Positions 36,403 through 47,813 of a DNA stretch of 64,000 bases are shown one piece after another. Under the pieces are notes generated by a model. The model worked only from the letters and a program-made list of their open reading frames with translations. It had not been told where the DNA came from and did not search any database. Numbering within the stretch: position 1 is the first letter of the stretch; every line of letters begins with the position of its first letter. The translations under genes and the position numbers were made by a program. This DNA comes from Ardenticatenales bacterium (GTDB lineage: Bacteria > Chloroflexota > Anaerolineae > Promineifilales > Promineifilaceae), in the NCBI GenBank assembly GCA_020634575.1, contig JACKBM010000029.1:1-64000 (forward strand). Reading direction: 5' to 3'.

Positions 36403-37050
36403 TCACTGCCCGTACACATTCTGGTAACGGTCATACAATTTATCGATGTCACTTGACGCAATGGTGAGCGGTTCGCCCAGCAATAGGGACGCCCAGGCAA
36501 TCGCCGCATTGTCTTCAGTCATGACGGCGGCCTTGACCGCTTTCTCGGCCGTCGCGCCAACGGCAAAGACGCCATGGCTCTGCAGCAGGCAGGCCGGGCT
36601 GCGGCTGCCCTGCAGCGCTTCCACCACCACCTGGCCGATCGCTTCGCCACCAATTAAGGCAAAACCACCACAGGGGATATCGCCGCCAAACTCATCGCCC
36701 ATGGCTGTGGTAATGCAGGGGATCGGCCGGCCGTGGGTGGCGAAGGCAGTCGCGTAACGCGAATGTGTGTGGACGATGCCATTGACCTCTGGCATGTGGC
36801 GGTAGATGTAACAGTGAGACGCCGTGTCCGAAGACGCCTTGTATGCCCCTTCCACAACATTGCCCTCGAGATCCACCACCACCATGTTTGCCGGCGTCAG
36901 ATCCGGGAACTTGATGCCGCTGGGCTTGATGACAACCAGGTTACGCTCCGGGTCACGCGCACTGATATTGCCGCTAGTCCAGGCAACCAGGTTGTTGCGC
37001 GGCAGCTCCATGTGCAAATCACAGACAATTTGGCGTAGTTCGTCAAGCAT
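36403..37050 (-). CDS. araD: L-ribulose-5-phosphate 4-epimerase
   Basis: 215 aa class II aldolase-fold enzyme that converts L-ribulose 5-phosphate to D-xylulose 5-phosphate. The ATG at 37050 has GAGG nine bases upstream, preferred over a TTG six codons earlier. Zinc ligands are visible in [10 protein letters not shown] and SHGVFAVG, and the substrate-binding TSGNISAR and SSDTASH segments are intact. Located between the kinase and isomerase genes with short gaps. Confidence 0.95.
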   Translation of the reverse strand: MLDELRQIVCDLHMELPRNNLVAWTSGNISARDPERNLVVIKPSGIKFPDLTPANMVVVDLEGNVVEGAYKASSDTASHCYIYRHMPEVNGIVHTHSRYATAFATHGRPIPCITTAMGDEFGGDIPCGGFALIGGEAIGQVVVEALQGSRSPACLLQSHGVFAVGATAEKAVKAAVMTEDNAAIAWASLLLGEPLTIASSDIDKLYDRYQNVYGQ

Positions 37051-37078
37051 TTCTCTTGCCTCAATCAAATCGGGTTAT

Positions 37079-38686
37079 TTAGCGCAGCGCCGCAACCGCC
37101 GCTCGTTCGATCGCCAGGCCCTCTTTGTAGCGCTCCATAAAGGCAGCAAAACCAGCCACATCAGCGGGATCAGGCGCTATCGTCCGGCTGTTGGCGCTGG
37201 CAAACACCTGGTTGTCCAGATAGGCCTCCAACGTCTCATCTGATCCTTTGTGCAGCATGAAAGCAGCCAGCAAAGCCATCCCCCAGGGGCCGCCTTCCCC
37301 GGCCGTTTCCATCACCGAAACGGGCACTTGCATTGCTGTGGCCATCATCTGCTGACCAACCCCTTCCGTCTTGAAAAAACCACCATGGCCGAGGAGCTGA
37401 TCAAGCGCAACCTTCTCCTGTTCGAAAAGGATATCCATGCCGAGTTTCAGGGTGCCGAGGGCGGAAAAGAGGTGAACACGCATGAAGTTGGCCAGCGTGA
37501 AGCGGCTGCCCGGGGTACGGACAAATAAGGGCCGGCCTTCCTCAAAGTGGGTAATCGGTTCACCGGCAAAGTAGTTATACGCCAGCAGCCCACCACCATC
37601 ACGGTCCCCCTTGAGGGCGATTTTGTACAGCATCTCATAAAGGCTACCTGGGCTGATGCCGACCCCCAGAACCTCAGTAAACTCCTGAAAGAGACCCACC
37701 CAGGCATCCAGGTCAGAGGTGCAGGTGTTGGTATGGACCATGGCCACCGGTTTGCCGGTCGGCGTGGTGACCATATCTATCTCCGGATGGAGTTTGGCCA
37801 GCGCCTTTTCCAGCACAATCATGGCAAAGACCGAGGTACCGGCGGAAACGTTGCCCGTGCGTTCGGCCACACTATTGGTTGCCACCATACCGGTGCCTGC
37901 ATCCCCTTCCGGCGGGCAGAGCGGAATGCCGGCCTGGAGCTGACCGGCCGGATCAATCAACCGCGCACCCGCCGCTGTCAACGTCCCCGCTGCTTCCCCG
38001 GCAACCAGCACTGCCGGCAAGATCTCCTGTAACGTCCAGGCAATGCCCGCAGCTGCCAGCCGTTGATTAAACAGCGCCAGCCGCCGGGCATCATAATCAT
38101 TTGTCTGGCTATCGATGGGAAACATGCCCGACGCCTCGCCGACACCCAACACCCGTTGACCGGTCAGCTGCCAATGCACGTAACCGGCCAGCGTGGTCAG
38201 GTAGGCGATATGCTGGACATGGGGTTCCTGGTTTAGGATCGCCTGGTAAAGGTGGGCGATACTCCAGCGATGCGGGATATTGAACTGGAACAGCTCCGTT
38301 AGCGCCTCAGTGGCCTGACCCGTATTGGTGTTGCGCCAGGTGCGAAAGGGGGCCAGCAATCTGCCCGCTTCGTCAAACGCCATGTAACCATGCATCATGC
38401 CGCTAAAACCGATGGCGCCCACCCGCTGCAGCGTAACCCCAAACTGGGCCAACAGATCATTGTTGAGCTCCCGATAGCTCGCCTGCAAACCAGCCCAGAC
38501 ATCGTCGACATGATAGGTCCAGGTATCATTCTCGAATCTGTTTTCCCAGGCAAAACTGCCTGAGGCGATAGGCGCATGATGCTGGTCGATCAGCACCGCC
38601 TTAATACGCGTTGAGCCAAACTCAATGCCTAGAATGGTTTGCCCGCCCATAATTTGCCTGACGATCGCTTCTTTTTTACTACTCAT
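37079..38686 (-). CDS. FGGY-family sugar kinase, probable ribulokinase
   Basis: 535 aa. The FGGY fold starts [18 protein letters not shown] (phosphate-binding loop) with [14 protein letters not shown] and a C-terminal ATP-binding half containing [11 protein letters not shown] and [16 protein letters not shown]. The ATG has GGAGG nine bases upstream. Gene position between aldose epimerase and araD makes L-ribulose the most likely substrate, but the sequence belongs to a lineage distinct from enterobacterial AraB (a different motif order around the FGGY signatures), so I leave the gene symbol blank. Confidence 0.88.
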   Translation of the reverse strand: MSSKKEAIVRQIMGGQTILGIEFGSTRIKAVLIDQHHAPIASGSFAWENRFENDTWTYHVDDVWAGLQASYRELNNDLLAQFGVTLQRVGAIGFSGMMHGYMAFDEAGRLLAPFRTWRNTNTGQATEALTELFQFNIPHRWSIAHLYQAILNQEPHVQHIAYLTTLAGYVHWQLTGQRVLGVGEASGMFPIDSQTNDYDARRLALFNQRLAAAGIAWTLQEILPAVLVAGEAAGTLTAAGARLIDPAGQLQAGIPLCPPEGDAGTGMVATNSVAERTGNVSAGTSVFAMIVLEKALAKLHPEIDMVTTPTGKPVAMVHTNTCTSDLDAWVGLFQEFTEVLGVGISPGSLYEMLYKIALKGDRDGGGLLAYNYFAGEPITHFEEGRPLFVRTPGSRFTLANFMRVHLFSALGTLKLGMDILFEQEKVALDQLLGHGGFFKTEGVGQQMMATAMQVPVSVMETAGEGGPWGMALLAAFMLHKGSDETLEAYLDNQVFASANSRTIAPDPADVAGFAAFMERYKEGLAIERAAVAALR

Positions 38687-38728
38687 ACCGTCTTGCCTCC
38701 ACTCGCCTTCTTCTGGCTATACGCTGGC

Positions 38729-39781
38729 TCAGCGTACCCCAAACCGGTAAACGGTTGTCTGCGTGTATGTCTCGCCGGGCCGGAGGATGGTTGAAGGAAA
38801 TGCCGGTTGGTTGGGCGAGTCGGGGAAATGCTGGGTCTCCAGACAGAACCCGGTGCGCGGCTGGATAAGCTGGCCCCCCTTGCCGGTCAAGGTGCCATCC
38901 AAAAAATTGCCTGTGTAAAACTGCACCCCAGGCTGAGTGGTGAGGGTCTCCAGAACACGTCCGGTCGCCGGCTCGTACACGGTAGCCGCTAAAGCCAACT
39001 GGCCATCCGGATTGTTTAGTACCCAGTTGTGGTCATAGCCACCGGCAAAGATTAGCTGCTCATCGGGCTGCTCAATTCTGGCCCCAATGGCGGTTGGCCG
39101 GGTGAAATCCATCGGGGTGCCGGCCACCGGCCGGAGCTCGCCGGTCGGAATGAGGGTCGCATCAACTGGCGTGAAATGGTTGGCATTAAGAACCACCTCA
39201 TGGTTGAGGATATCGCCCGTCCCGGCCAGGTTGAAGTAAGCATGGTTGGTCAAATTGAGGACGGTATCTTGATCTGTGGTCGCTGTGTAATCTATCCGGA
39301 GGGCCTGATCGTTGTGCAGGCTGTACACCACCTGCACATCCAGGTTACCCGGATACCCTTCCTCACCAGCCGCACTCCGGTAAGCTAATTTCAGGCCGAC
39401 GTCAGCGGCTTCCTCAACCGGCTGCGCCTGCCAGATCACCTTGTCAAACCCTCTGTTCCCCCCATGGAGAGCATTCGGGCCATTGTTCTGGGCCAGAATG
39501 TACTCGGTTCCATTGAGCATAAACCTGCCCTTGGCGATCCGGTTACCATAGCGGCCAATCAGCGCCCCCAGGAACGGGTGAGGCTGCAAGTAGCCGGCCA
39601 ACGTGTCGAAGCCAAGCACAACGTCTGCGTAAACGCCACGCCGGTCCGGGGCCAGAATAGAGACGATGATGCCGCCGTAATTGGTCAGCTTGACCTCCAG
39701 GCCGTTGTCATTGCCCAGGGTGTAAAGATCAACTGGCGCGCCGTCTGGGGTATGTCCGAAAAGCTCATGTCTGATGAACAT
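38729..39781 (-). CDS. galM: Aldose 1-epimerase (mutarotase)
   Basis: 350 aa beta-sandwich enzyme that interconverts alpha and beta anomers of aldoses, here presumably arabinose released by the glycosidases. Catalytic residues are recognisable: His in NALHGGNRGFDK, His in LTNHAYFNLAG and Glu in FCLETQHFPDSPN. The ATG is preceded by AAGGA at five bases spacing and lies just 2 bp after the end of the arabinofuranosidase gene, indicating co-translation. Confidence 0.93.
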   Translation of the reverse strand: MFIRHELFGHTPDGAPVDLYTLGNDNGLEVKLTNYGGIIVSILAPDRRGVYADVVLGFDTLAGYLQPHPFLGALIGRYGNRIAKGRFMLNGTEYILAQNNGPNALHGGNRGFDKVIWQAQPVEEAADVGLKLAYRSAAGEEGYPGNLDVQVVYSLHNDQALRIDYTATTDQDTVLNLTNHAYFNLAGTGDILNHEVVLNANHFTPVDATLIPTGELRPVAGTPMDFTRPTAIGARIEQPDEQLIFAGGYDHNWVLNNPDGQLALAATVYEPATGRVLETLTTQPGVQFYTGNFLDGTLTGKGGQLIQPRTGFCLETQHFPDSPNQPAFPSTILRPGETYTQTTVYRFGVR

Positions 39782-39783
39782 CT

Positions 39784-41289
39784 CTATCCTTTTTCCTCGA
39801 TCTGCAGGGTCACGACTGATTTGGCTGGCATTTGGATGGTCAATTGGTCTGCTTCCATGGTAGCGCCGTTAAAAGTGGTGGGCCGCACCCGATCTGGCTC
39901 AGAGAACGTGTTGTGGGCGTCAAGGGCGGCGGCGGTTAAAACGCGACCCGTGACGGCTCCCCCAGCGAAACCACGTAATGTACAGGTTACGGTGTGGCTG
40001 GTGTGGGGATCGGCGTTGCTGAGCGAGAGGTGGATCCGGCCGGTGTTGTCCCGCGACGCGGTGGCACTGATAGCCGGCATGGCTGCCTCGCCATAGGCAT
40101 AATCGTCGCTCTGTAAAGCCAGCGGTAGCCGGGTTGCATCCTGGTGGACCTTGTACATCTCAAAGACGTGGTAGGTCGGCGTCAACAATAGACGGTCACT
40201 GCCCTCTTCGGTGAGTATCAGCGCCTGCAAAACGTTGACTGTCTGGGCAATGTTGGCCATCTTTACCCGCTCACAATGGCGGTGAAAAATGTCAAAGTTG
40301 AGCGCGGCAACCAGAGCATCACGCAAGCTGTTTTGCTGGTAGAGAAAGCCCGGATTGGTGCCCGGCTCAACCGCGTACCAGGTTCCCCATTCGTCGACGA
40401 TCAGCGCCACTTCTTTGGCCGGATCATAATGATCCATGATTGTGCTATGACGCTGAATCAACTCTTCCATGTAGAGCGTTTTCTGCAAAATGGTGAACCA
40501 TTCATCTTCGGCAAAACCCGTCGCGGCATAGGTCTGGCCATCTTTTTCTGCCCGCGTGTAATAGTGCAGCGCCAACCCATTCATGGCAAACTTGCCATTC
40601 CGCCCGCGCGTCCGGGCCATCATGACATCGGTCCATTCATAATCGTCGCCAGAGGGGCCGCAGGCGATTTTGTATATCTCATTGCCACTATAGTTGCGCA
40701 CATAGGTCTGGAAACGGCGATATTCATCAGCGTAATATTCGGCCCGCATATGGCCGCCGCAGCCCCAATTCTCGTTACCCACACCCCAATATTTGATACG
40801 CCACGGCTCGTCCTGGCCGTTTTGCCGCCGCAAATTGGCCATCGGGCTGATACCGCCAAAGGTAATATATTCAACCCATTGCTGCATCTCCTGAACCGTA
40901 CCGCTGCCAACATTGCCGCAAACATAGGGTTCACACCCCAGTTGAGCACATAGTTCGAAGAATTCGTGCGTGCCGAAGGAGTTATCCTCAGTCACACCAC
41001 CCCAATGGGTATTGATCATGGTCGGTCGTTCTTCTCTGGGGCCGATGCCGTCCAGCCAATGGTATTCGTCAGCAAAACAGCCGCCGGGCCAGCGCAGATT
41101 GGGGATATTGAGCTGGCGCAAGGCGTCGACAACATCTTTGCGCATGCCGTTTTTATGGGGCACTGAGGCTGACTCACCCGCGTAGATTCCCCCATAAATA
41201 CAGCGACCCAGGTGCTCAGCAAAATGGCCATAAATATGACGGCTAATGATCTGGTCGCCAAGGTCGGCGTTGATGATTATTTGGTTCAT
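39784..41289 (-). CDS. alpha-L-arabinofuranosidase, GH51
   Basis: 501 aa cytoplasmic enzyme (no signal peptide) that releases L-arabinose from arabino-oligosaccharides. GH51 landmarks: [19 protein letters not shown] near the start, [14 protein letters not shown], the acid/base Glu in [11 protein letters not shown] and the nucleophile Glu in [10 protein letters not shown], followed by the C-terminal beta domain. AAGGAAG lies upstream of the ATG. A second, different GH51 gene is at 44028, suggesting different linkage or chain-length preferences. Confidence 0.95.
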   Translation of the reverse strand: MNQIIINADLGDQIISRHIYGHFAEHLGRCIYGGIYAGESASVPHKNGMRKDVVDALRQLNIPNLRWPGGCFADEYHWLDGIGPREERPTMINTHWGGVTEDNSFGTHEFFELCAQLGCEPYVCGNVGSGTVQEMQQWVEYITFGGISPMANLRRQNGQDEPWRIKYWGVGNENWGCGGHMRAEYYADEYRRFQTYVRNYSGNEIYKIACGPSGDDYEWTDVMMARTRGRNGKFAMNGLALHYYTRAEKDGQTYAATGFAEDEWFTILQKTLYMEELIQRHSTIMDHYDPAKEVALIVDEWGTWYAVEPGTNPGFLYQQNSLRDALVAALNFDIFHRHCERVKMANIAQTVNVLQALILTEEGSDRLLLTPTYHVFEMYKVHQDATRLPLALQSDDYAYGEAAMPAISATASRDNTGRIHLSLSNADPHTSHTVTCTLRGFAGGAVTGRVLTAAALDAHNTFSEPDRVRPTTFNGATMEADQLTIQMPAKSVVTLQIEEKG

Positions 41290-41320
41290 AACATCTACTT
41301 CCTTTCAGAAAAGCGGCCCA

Positions 41321-43999
41321 TCAGGCCGCCTGCAACAGAGTCACCATAGCGGCCAGGAGCGTTTGACCAAGCGCATCTACCGCCAGCGTGGCGTCATTGA
41401 GTTTGAACGTTGTGATCAGCAATTGGCCCTTGCCGTATGGCAATAGAGACAGCAGCGACACAGCTTTGTGCACCCAACCAACCGCCAGGCCGGCCCAGCT
41501 GTGACTGCGTAGCACCCACGACGGCAGGCCGGCGATAACGGCATCGGGCATGAGGGCTGTCCAGGCCATATCCAGCAGGGGCTCGCCAGGAATAGCCGCC
41601 AACGGCCCCTGCTTTTTGGCCCAGGCAAATGAGTTGGCCCAATCCCCTTGCCAGGCCGTGTTGGCCCGGGCCACGATCCGCCCTTGAGGGAGCGGTCTAT
41701 TGAGCTCGTCCTGCTCGCCAACATCCGCCAGGAGAATAACGCGCCCGCCGCGCTGGATAAACGCTTCCAGCGCCTCTGTGTAGCGCCGGGCGATGACCAC
41801 GCTGCCCTCGCCTGCTACCCCTGGCTGGCTGGCATGCCCCGCTGCCACTTGATAGCCCAGTTCGCGGCAAACGGAGGCCAATGCCGGGTCGTCCACGACA
41901 ATCAGCGGCGTTGCGACAGCAGGCGGCGCCACACAAACAAGCTCGATATGGTTGGCCGCCAGTTCGTGGCCGTCTGCCGCCAGCCAGCGGGCGGTTACCG
42001 TGGTGATGCCAGGGGACTGAAGGGTGATGGCGATGGTCTGGCCGGGAGCGGTTAACCGGCCGGTTTCCCCGCCCGCTGCCCACACGATAAATCCCTCATC
42101 TTCCTCCCCGCACACACCCACAGCTCGCACAAGAAGCTCAATCACCTCGCCTGGACGACCGTTCCAGCGGGACGGGCGCAACAGCACAACCCGATCCTGG
42201 TTGACTTCCTTGAGGATTGGGTCCAGCGCATGTTTGGGCTGGCGCTGCATCGTCAGCATGCCGTTACATTCCCAATGCACGTCGGTGAACTCCGTCACCA
42301 CATAGCCGCTAATCGCCTGCTGAAGTCGCATGGAGGTGATCTCATAATGGAGGCTACGGGCCATCTGCCGCTGCGAGTGCAGGGCAAACTCAGCATAGGA
42401 GGAAAAAAGGTCAGCCAGCCCGCACGCCGCAAACCTCGCCTCGACCCCATGGGGATAGACAATGCCTTCACCCCATTCATGCCCCGTCTCAAACCACCAG
42501 GGTTCTGCCCCCGCCTCCTGAATCGCGTTGGGGTCTGGCAACCCCCAATTGCCAAATTCAGACACCAATAAAGGCAGATCACGCTTCCTTTCCGCGGCAA
42601 AGTCAGCATACCAGGCCCAATCACTGCGGGCGGCAAACGCTGCCACCCAGTCGTCCCAATCCCCAGCGTGGTCGGGAATGACTCGATAATGGTGAAAATC
42701 CTCCAGGTCGCTAACGACGTGGGCGTTGCCATGACAGGCTGAATTGTCCACGACAAGGCGTGTTGGATCGAGCGCCTTTGCCCGCTGATAAAAATCGGCC
42801 AACCAACGGCGATGGGCAGCGTTGCGGGTCAGATCTGTGCCCCAATTTTCATTGATTAGCGTCCAGGCGATGATAGATGGATGGTGACCATCCCGCCTGA
42901 CCATCCCGGCGAACGTCGCCTCGGCCCGTTCGGCCGCTGCCGCTGACAGATGGGCCCAATTGGGTATCTCCGTCCAAATCAGTAGGCCGATCCGATCAGC
43001 CACATCGTAATACCTGGGATCTTCAATTTTGATGTGGGTGCGCAAACAGTTAAAGCCCAGCGCCTTTGCCTTCAAGGCCTGATCTTCCAACAGCGCCAGA
43101 CTGCCGGGCGTATAAATTGTTTCCGGGTAGTAAGCCTGGTCCAGGGCGCCGCGCAGATAAATCGGCTCGCCATTCAGCTCAATGTGGCCCGCGCGCGTCG
43201 TCACGGTGCGGAAACCACAATGTTTTTGCACCGAATGGGGGCTCTGGCCCTCTTGCTGCACGATCGCCGTAACCGTGTAAAGATTAGGCGTGTCTGGATG
43301 CCACAATTGGGGCGCAACAGGCAACACGATTATGCCGCCGGTCGAGTCAGCGAACGTGGCCGTCACGACATTTTCTCCGTTCGGGCCTTCTACCGAGCAG
43401 ACAAGTTGGAAAGCAGCCGCGGATTGGCGACTGAGTTCAACACGTACCTCAATGGCCGCTTCATCGGGTTTAGGCAGTAGTTCAAGATGGCGAATGTGCA
43501 GGCCGGGCCTGTACTCAAGCCAGACGCTCTGCCAGATGCCGCCAATGGGGCCGTACCAGCTCTGCTTGCCATGCGGCAATTCGCTGAACGGTGTGTCAGG
43601 GTAGCGCTCCCGATCATCCGATGGGTCTACCACCCTGACCAGCAGTTCATTTTCTCCTACTCGCAAATACGAAGTAACATCAAACTCAAAGGGCAGGTAA
43701 CCGCCCTCATGCTCGCCAACCCAGGCCCCATTGAGCCATACCGTCGCCTGGTAATCCACAGCGCCAAAATGGAGAATAGCTGCTGACTCTTCACCAGGTT
43801 CCAGGCTTTCGGCGGCAACGGTGCAGGAACGGCGATAAAAAGCGGTCCCACTTTCGTGTCGCAGCGTCGCAAATTGAGCTTGCCATGGTCCGGGGACCAT
43901 AGCCGTTTGCCACGGCTGATCGATGGGCTCATCCACTAATTCGCGGCCGGCAAACTGGAAGGCCCAGGCGCCATCCAGATAGATGCGTTGGTTACTCAT
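41321..43999 (-). CDS. GH2-family beta-glycosidase
   Basis: 892 aa. The ATG at 43999 has AGGAG five bases upstream; an earlier GTG is unlikely. The N-terminal sugar-binding domain includes [10 protein letters not shown] and [20 protein letters not shown], an Ig-like domain follows, and the central barrel carries the acid/base Glu in [11 protein letters not shown] and the nucleophile Glu in [12 protein letters not shown]. The last ~300 residues form additional beta and glutamine-amidotransferase-like regions. There is no signal peptide, so it works on imported oligosaccharides. Beta-galactosidase, glucuronidase or arabinopyranosidase activities are all possible; arabinogalactan side chains would fit the operon. 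Confidence 0.88.
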   Translation of the reverse strand: MSNQRIYLDGAWAFQFAGRELVDEPIDQPWQTAMVPGPWQAQFATLRHESGTAFYRRSCTVAAESLEPGEESAAILHFGAVDYQATVWLNGAWVGEHEGGYLPFEFDVTSYLRVGENELLVRVVDPSDDRERYPDTPFSELPHGKQSWYGPIGGIWQSVWLEYRPGLHIRHLELLPKPDEAAIEVRVELSRQSAAAFQLVCSVEGPNGENVVTATFADSTGGIIVLPVAPQLWHPDTPNLYTVTAIVQQEGQSPHSVQKHCGFRTVTTRAGHIELNGEPIYLRGALDQAYYPETIYTPGSLALLEDQALKAKALGFNCLRTHIKIEDPRYYDVADRIGLLIWTEIPNWAHLSAAAAERAEATFAGMVRRDGHHPSIIAWTLINENWGTDLTRNAAHRRWLADFYQRAKALDPTRLVVDNSACHGNAHVVSDLEDFHHYRVIPDHAGDWDDWVAAFAARSDWAWYADFAAERKRDLPLLVSEFGNWGLPDPNAIQEAGAEPWWFETGHEWGEGIVYPHGVEARFAACGLADLFSSYAEFALHSQRQMARSLHYEITSMRLQQAISGYVVTEFTDVHWECNGMLTMQRQPKHALDPILKEVNQDRVVLLRPSRWNGRPGEVIELLVRAVGVCGEEDEGFIVWAAGGETGRLTAPGQTIAITLQSPGITTVTARWLAADGHELAANHIELVCVAPPAVATPLIVVDDPALASVCRELGYQVAAGHASQPGVAGEGSVVIARRYTEALEAFIQRGGRVILLADVGEQDELNRPLPQGRIVARANTAWQGDWANSFAWAKKQGPLAAIPGEPLLDMAWTALMPDAVIAGLPSWVLRSHSWAGLAVGWVHKAVSLLSLLPYGKGQLLITTFKLNDATLAVDALGQTLLAAMVTLLQAA

Positions 44000-44027
44000 A
44001 AAGTCTCCTGCTTGCACACGGCTATCC

Positions 44028-45527
44028 TTATTGGCTGCTTGTCTTCAGGACAGTAAAAGACAGTGGCGGCAGGTTGATGCGGGCCCGGCCGTTTGCCATC
44101 GCGGGCGCGGCAATTTCCCTCGCTATCACCTGGTCAGGCGCTTCCCAGGAGTTAGTTGCTTTCGGATCATTACCCGCCAATTGCCACACAGTATCGATCT
44201 TGACATCGTTTTTGTCCTGCCAGGCAATATCAGTGAGGATCGTGTCAGTCTGGCTGCGATTGACAACGAAGATCGCGCCAGCCTCCGTATCAGCAGCATA
44301 ACTTGCCGAGACATCCAGGGCGGGAACAGCGTCAAATTGCTCTGTCTCAATCAGGGGTGCGTTAACCAGCACATCCAGAGCCTCCCCGCGGGCCAGGTTG
44401 CTCATCAATTTGAAGGGATAAAAAGAAGGTTGCTTCAACAAACCATCCCGCCTCGTTAGCAACCAGGAAATGACATTAACGATCTGGGCTACGCAGGCGA
44501 TTTTGATAACGTCACTCTTGCGTAAGAAAACATTGAGCCATTGAGCCACAACCAGGGCATCCTCTAACCCATAGATGTTCTCAGCCAGGTGCGGTGCTTC
44601 TGTCCAATTACCCTGTGTCGGGCCCTGGCTGGGCCATACCTGCCACTCATCCCAGGAAAGATAGACGTCATGCTTGCTGCGCCGCTGCGCTTTTACGTAG
44701 CGTAAGGTTCCTGCCAATGTATCGACGAACCGCTCAAAGGCAACTGCACTGGCCAGATAGCTTGTTGTATCACCCGTATGATTGGCGGTGTAATAATGCA
44801 TGGAATGATAATCCATATGCTCCCAGGCGATTTCTAAAGCAACGCGATCCCATTCAGGGTATGTGGGCATCCTGTCATTGGACGAGCCACACAGAATTGT
44901 CTTGATGCTCGGGTCCTGCCATTTCATCATCTTGGCTGCTTCCAGCGCTTTTTGCCCATACGCAACCGCGTCAAGATGCCCGATTTGCCAGGGGCCATCC
45001 ATCTCGTTGCCGACACACCAGTAGCGTACATTGTGTGGGTCACGGGCGCCATGGCTGGCCCGTAGATCCGACCAATAGGTCCCACCAGCCACATTGCAAT
45101 ACTCAACCAGATCGGCTGCGGACTGAATGGTGCCGGTGCCCATATTGACCCCCAACATAGGCAGGGCATTGATCTGCTGGCAAAAACCGATGAATTCGTC
45201 TGTGCCAAACTGGTTGGTCTCAATGGACTGCCAGGCGAGTTCCCGCCGTCGGGGCCGTTGCTCTTTGGGGCCTATCCCATCCAGCCAGTTGTAGCCACTC
45301 AGGAAATTGCCGCCGGGATAGCGCATGATGGTATAGGCCTGCTCACGCAAGGCAGCCAGAACGTCGGTGCGCAGACCGCTCTCATTCGCCAGGGGCGAAT
45401 CCGGATCATAAATCCCTTCATACACACAGCGCCCCATGTGTTCGACAAAACCACCAAAGAGCAGTGGCGAAATGGGGGCAACCTTTCGTTCTGTATCAAT
45501 AGAAATTTGCGCATTTACCTTGGACAT
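44028..45527 (-). CDS. alpha-L-arabinofuranosidase, GH51 (second copy)
   Basis: 499 aa, first gene of the arabinose operon. Landmarks are [38 protein letters not shown], the acid/base Glu in [14 protein letters not shown] and the nucleophile Glu in LSWDEWQVW. It is clearly divergent from the GH51 at 39784 and closer to the classical AbfA subgroup with the [20 protein letters not shown] segment. No signal peptide. It is 28 bp before the GH2 gene on the transcript. Confidence 0.94.
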   Translation of the reverse strand: MSKVNAQISIDTERKVAPISPLLFGGFVEHMGRCVYEGIYDPDSPLANESGLRTDVLAALREQAYTIMRYPGGNFLSGYNWLDGIGPKEQRPRRRELAWQSIETNQFGTDEFIGFCQQINALPMLGVNMGTGTIQSAADLVEYCNVAGGTYWSDLRASHGARDPHNVRYWCVGNEMDGPWQIGHLDAVAYGQKALEAAKMMKWQDPSIKTILCGSSNDRMPTYPEWDRVALEIAWEHMDYHSMHYYTANHTGDTTSYLASAVAFERFVDTLAGTLRYVKAQRRSKHDVYLSWDEWQVWPSQGPTQGNWTEAPHLAENIYGLEDALVVAQWLNVFLRKSDVIKIACVAQIVNVISWLLTRRDGLLKQPSFYPFKLMSNLARGEALDVLVNAPLIETEQFDAVPALDVSASYAADTEAGAIFVVNRSQTDTILTDIAWQDKNDVKIDTVWQLAGNDPKATNSWEAPDQVIAREIAAPAMANGRARINLPPLSFTVLKTSSQ

Positions 45528-45803
45528 GTCAGAGTCTCTTATCCTTTTGTTCGCTGTTCTGGCCGTTGGGCAGCCATGTTGGTCTTGGTATCGCCAGCAA
45601 CTATTTTACGCTGGCAGGTAGCAAAGAACAGGTCCGTACCCAGTCTGTTATCCTGCCGAAAAAAAGCGGCGCCCATTTGTCTGGGCGCCGCAGTCAACAA
45701 TATCGAACTCATGTGGGCAAGGCTAAATGGCAGTCAATGGACACAATCCATCATGCTACTCTCCTACCCTTCTCGCTGACGAAACCAGGAAATTTCCGGG
45801 TGC
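45528..45803. other. Promoter region of the arabinose operon
   Basis: About 275 bp between the arabinose operon start and the end of the pot operon. Apart from the terminator at 45659-45691, it holds a perfect short palindrome GGAAATTTCC (45788-45797) near the pot side. No clear regulator-binding site for arabinose control can be named. Confidence 0.35.
45659..45691 (-). terminator. Rho-independent terminator of the pot operon
   Basis: On the minus strand: stem GCGGCGCCCA / TGGGCGCCGC (10 bp, perfect; plus-strand positions 45682-45691 and 45666-45675), 6-nt loop, followed by seven T (45665-45659). It sits about 110 bp beyond the last pot gene and before the arabinose promoter. Confidence 0.92.
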
Positions 45804-46946
45804 CTAGCCGCCGGCCTTCACCGCGGTCCAGAGCTCATCGTACAATTTAACAGCCTCATCATTGACCTCAGTCAGCCAGGACAGCTTGGCCTGAACCTCG
45901 TCTGGGGGATAGATCGACGGATCTTCCAGAATCTCATCCAGGATGAACTCCTTGGCCGCTTCGTTCGGGCTACCATAGTAGGTGTAGTTGGTAATGGCTG
46001 CACCGACTTCTGCTCTGAGCAGATAGTTGACGAAATGGAGGGCGGTATCGTACCGTTCGCTGGCGGCTGTGATACAGATGTTGTCCAGCCACTTGACAGC
46101 GCCTTCCTCGGGGATGGCGTAATACCAGTTGCCATCTTCCGTCGTTTCGTCATAGGTCTCGTAATAGGCCTGGGCCACGCTGCCGCTCCAGCCGTGGGTA
46201 ATGACCACTTCATCCGGCACCAGCAGCGACGAAGGATAGTCCTCGCTATTGAACGTCTTCCAGTACGGCTTCGCCGTCAGGATCAGGTCACGAATCTGGT
46301 TGAGCTCATCCGGGTCAGTCGTGTTGGGGTCAAAGCCCAGGTAGAAAGCCGCCGCAGCCGGCAGCTCCCGGGGATCATTGAGCACGTTGATGCCATCAGC
46401 CGAGTAGTTCTGAATCATCTCCGGGTCGAAGATGAAAGCCCAGCTGGTCGGCGGATTCGCCTCGAAGAATTCATTGCCGGCCCGGTAGCCAATGCCGGTC
46501 GTACCCCATTGATAAGGCACGCAATGCTTATTGTCCGGGTCAAACGGCGCATTCATGAACTGGGGATCCATATTGCCGATATTGGCCAATTCGCTGATAT
46601 CAATTTCCGCCAGTAGATCCAGGGCGATCATCTGGCCAACCATATAGTCGCTGGGGAAAATGACGTCGTAGCCCTCGGCGCCCGCCTGCAGCTTGGCCAG
46701 CAGATCTTCGTTGGAGGCGTAGGTGTCGTAAATGATCTCTACACCAAACTCCTCTTCGTAGTCGGCCAAAACCTGCTCGTCGATATAGTCAGCCCAATTG
46801 TAAACGCTGAGCTGGGCGGCCAACTCGCCATCACCACTGCTGGCTTCTTCCTCGTCACCAGGTCCACCGCCCGGGCCGCCGCCACAGGCTGCCAGAGCCA
46901 ATGCCGCCAGCAAGGCCAGCAGAAGGGCCATCTTCGTTCTATTCAT
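45804..46946 (-). CDS. potD: Spermidine/putrescine ABC transporter, substrate-binding lipoprotein
   Basis: 380 aa from the ATG at 46946 (AGGAG upstream). The lipoprotein signal ends LALAAC, and a Gly/Glu-rich linker follows. The mature domain starts QLSVYNWADYIDEQVLADYE, the classical PotD/PotF opening, with VEIIYDTYASNEDLLAKLQAG and YPSDYMV-like GYDVIFPSDYMV. The ligand-binding Trp and Asp residues (WADY; NVLNDPRE) are in their usual places. Last gene of the operon, 45 bp after potC. Confidence 0.93.
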   Translation of the reverse strand: MNRTKMALLLALLAALALAACGGGPGGGPGDEEEASSGDGELAAQLSVYNWADYIDEQVLADYEEEFGVEIIYDTYASNEDLLAKLQAGAEGYDVIFPSDYMVGQMIALDLLAEIDISELANIGNMDPQFMNAPFDPDNKHCVPYQWGTTGIGYRAGNEFFEANPPTSWAFIFDPEMIQNYSADGINVLNDPRELPAAAAFYLGFDPNTTDPDELNQIRDLILTAKPYWKTFNSEDYPSSLLVPDEVVITHGWSGSVAQAYYETYDETTEDGNWYYAIPEEGAVKWLDNICITAASERYDTALHFVNYLLRAEVGAAITNYTYYGSPNEAAKEFILDEILEDPSIYPPDEVQAKLSWLTEVNDEAVKLYDELWTAVKAGG

Positions 46947-46991
46947 CTTTCTTCTCCTTGCTATGAACTGTGTCATCCGGATCGCCAACGC

Positions 46992-47807
46992 TCAGCTACG
47001 CCTCTGGATCAAGAGCGAGACGATAACCAGAACTGTCGATCCCAGAAACATCAAGGTGGAAATCGCATTGATCTCCGGTGAAACACCAAAACGGATCTTG
47101 GAAAATATCAACACCGGCAATGTTGTCGAACCGGGTCCGGCCATAAAGAACGTGATGACAAAATCGTCCAGTGAGAGGGTAAAAGCTAACAGGGCGCCAG
47201 CCACAATGCCCGGTAGAAGCAATGGCACAGTTACGCGGGTGAAGGTCGCCCAGGGATTAGCGCCCAGGTCTGCAGCCGCTTCCTCCAGGGCGCTATCCAT
47301 ATCCGCCAGGCGGGCCCGCACCACAATGGCCACAAAGGAGATATTAAAGGCCACGTGGGCAATCAAAATCGTGTAGCGGCTGAGCGATACCCCCAGCAGC
47401 ACAAAGAACAACAGCGTGGACAGCGCCATGACAATGTCGGGAATAATGATGGGCAGGTAGAGGATGGCGTCGTAGGTCACCTTGCCCCAGAAGCGGAACC
47501 GCTCCATGGCAATAGCTGTCAAAGTGCCCAGAATGGTACTGATCACAGTTGACCAAAAGGCTAACCACAGGCTGACCAGCAACGCATCCCGAACCGCTTC
47601 GTCACGAAAAACCTCGCCATACCATTGCGTGCTAAAACCAGTCCATACGCTGACGAAGCGATTTTCATTAAACGAGTAAATGATCAGAATGACGATGGGT
47701 AGATAGAGAAACAGGAATAGACCAATGGCCAGCCAGGTCAGCACATTGCGATTAAACGATTGGCGGATGCGACCCCGCAGCGGCACGTTAATGGATGTCG
47801 CCGTCAT
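46992..47807 (-). CDS. potC: Polyamine ABC transporter permease
   Basis: 271 aa with six membrane segments and the BPD permease EAA loop [28 protein letters not shown], which contacts the ATPase. Typical PotC opening FLFLYLPIVILIIYSFNENR. Lies between potB (6 bp gap) and potD. Confidence 0.94.
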   Translation of the reverse strand: MTATSINVPLRGRIRQSFNRNVLTWLAIGLFLFLYLPIVILIIYSFNENRFVSVWTGFSTQWYGEVFRDEAVRDALLVSLWLAFWSTVISTILGTLTAIAMERFRFWGKVTYDAILYLPIIIPDIVMALSTLLFFVLLGVSLSRYTILIAHVAFNISFVAIVVRARLADMDSALEEAAADLGANPWATFTRVTVPLLLPGIVAGALLAFTLSLDDFVITFFMAGPGSTTLPVLIFSKIRFGVSPEINAISTLMFLGSTVLVIVSLLIQRRS

Positions 47808-47813
47808 CTTCGT

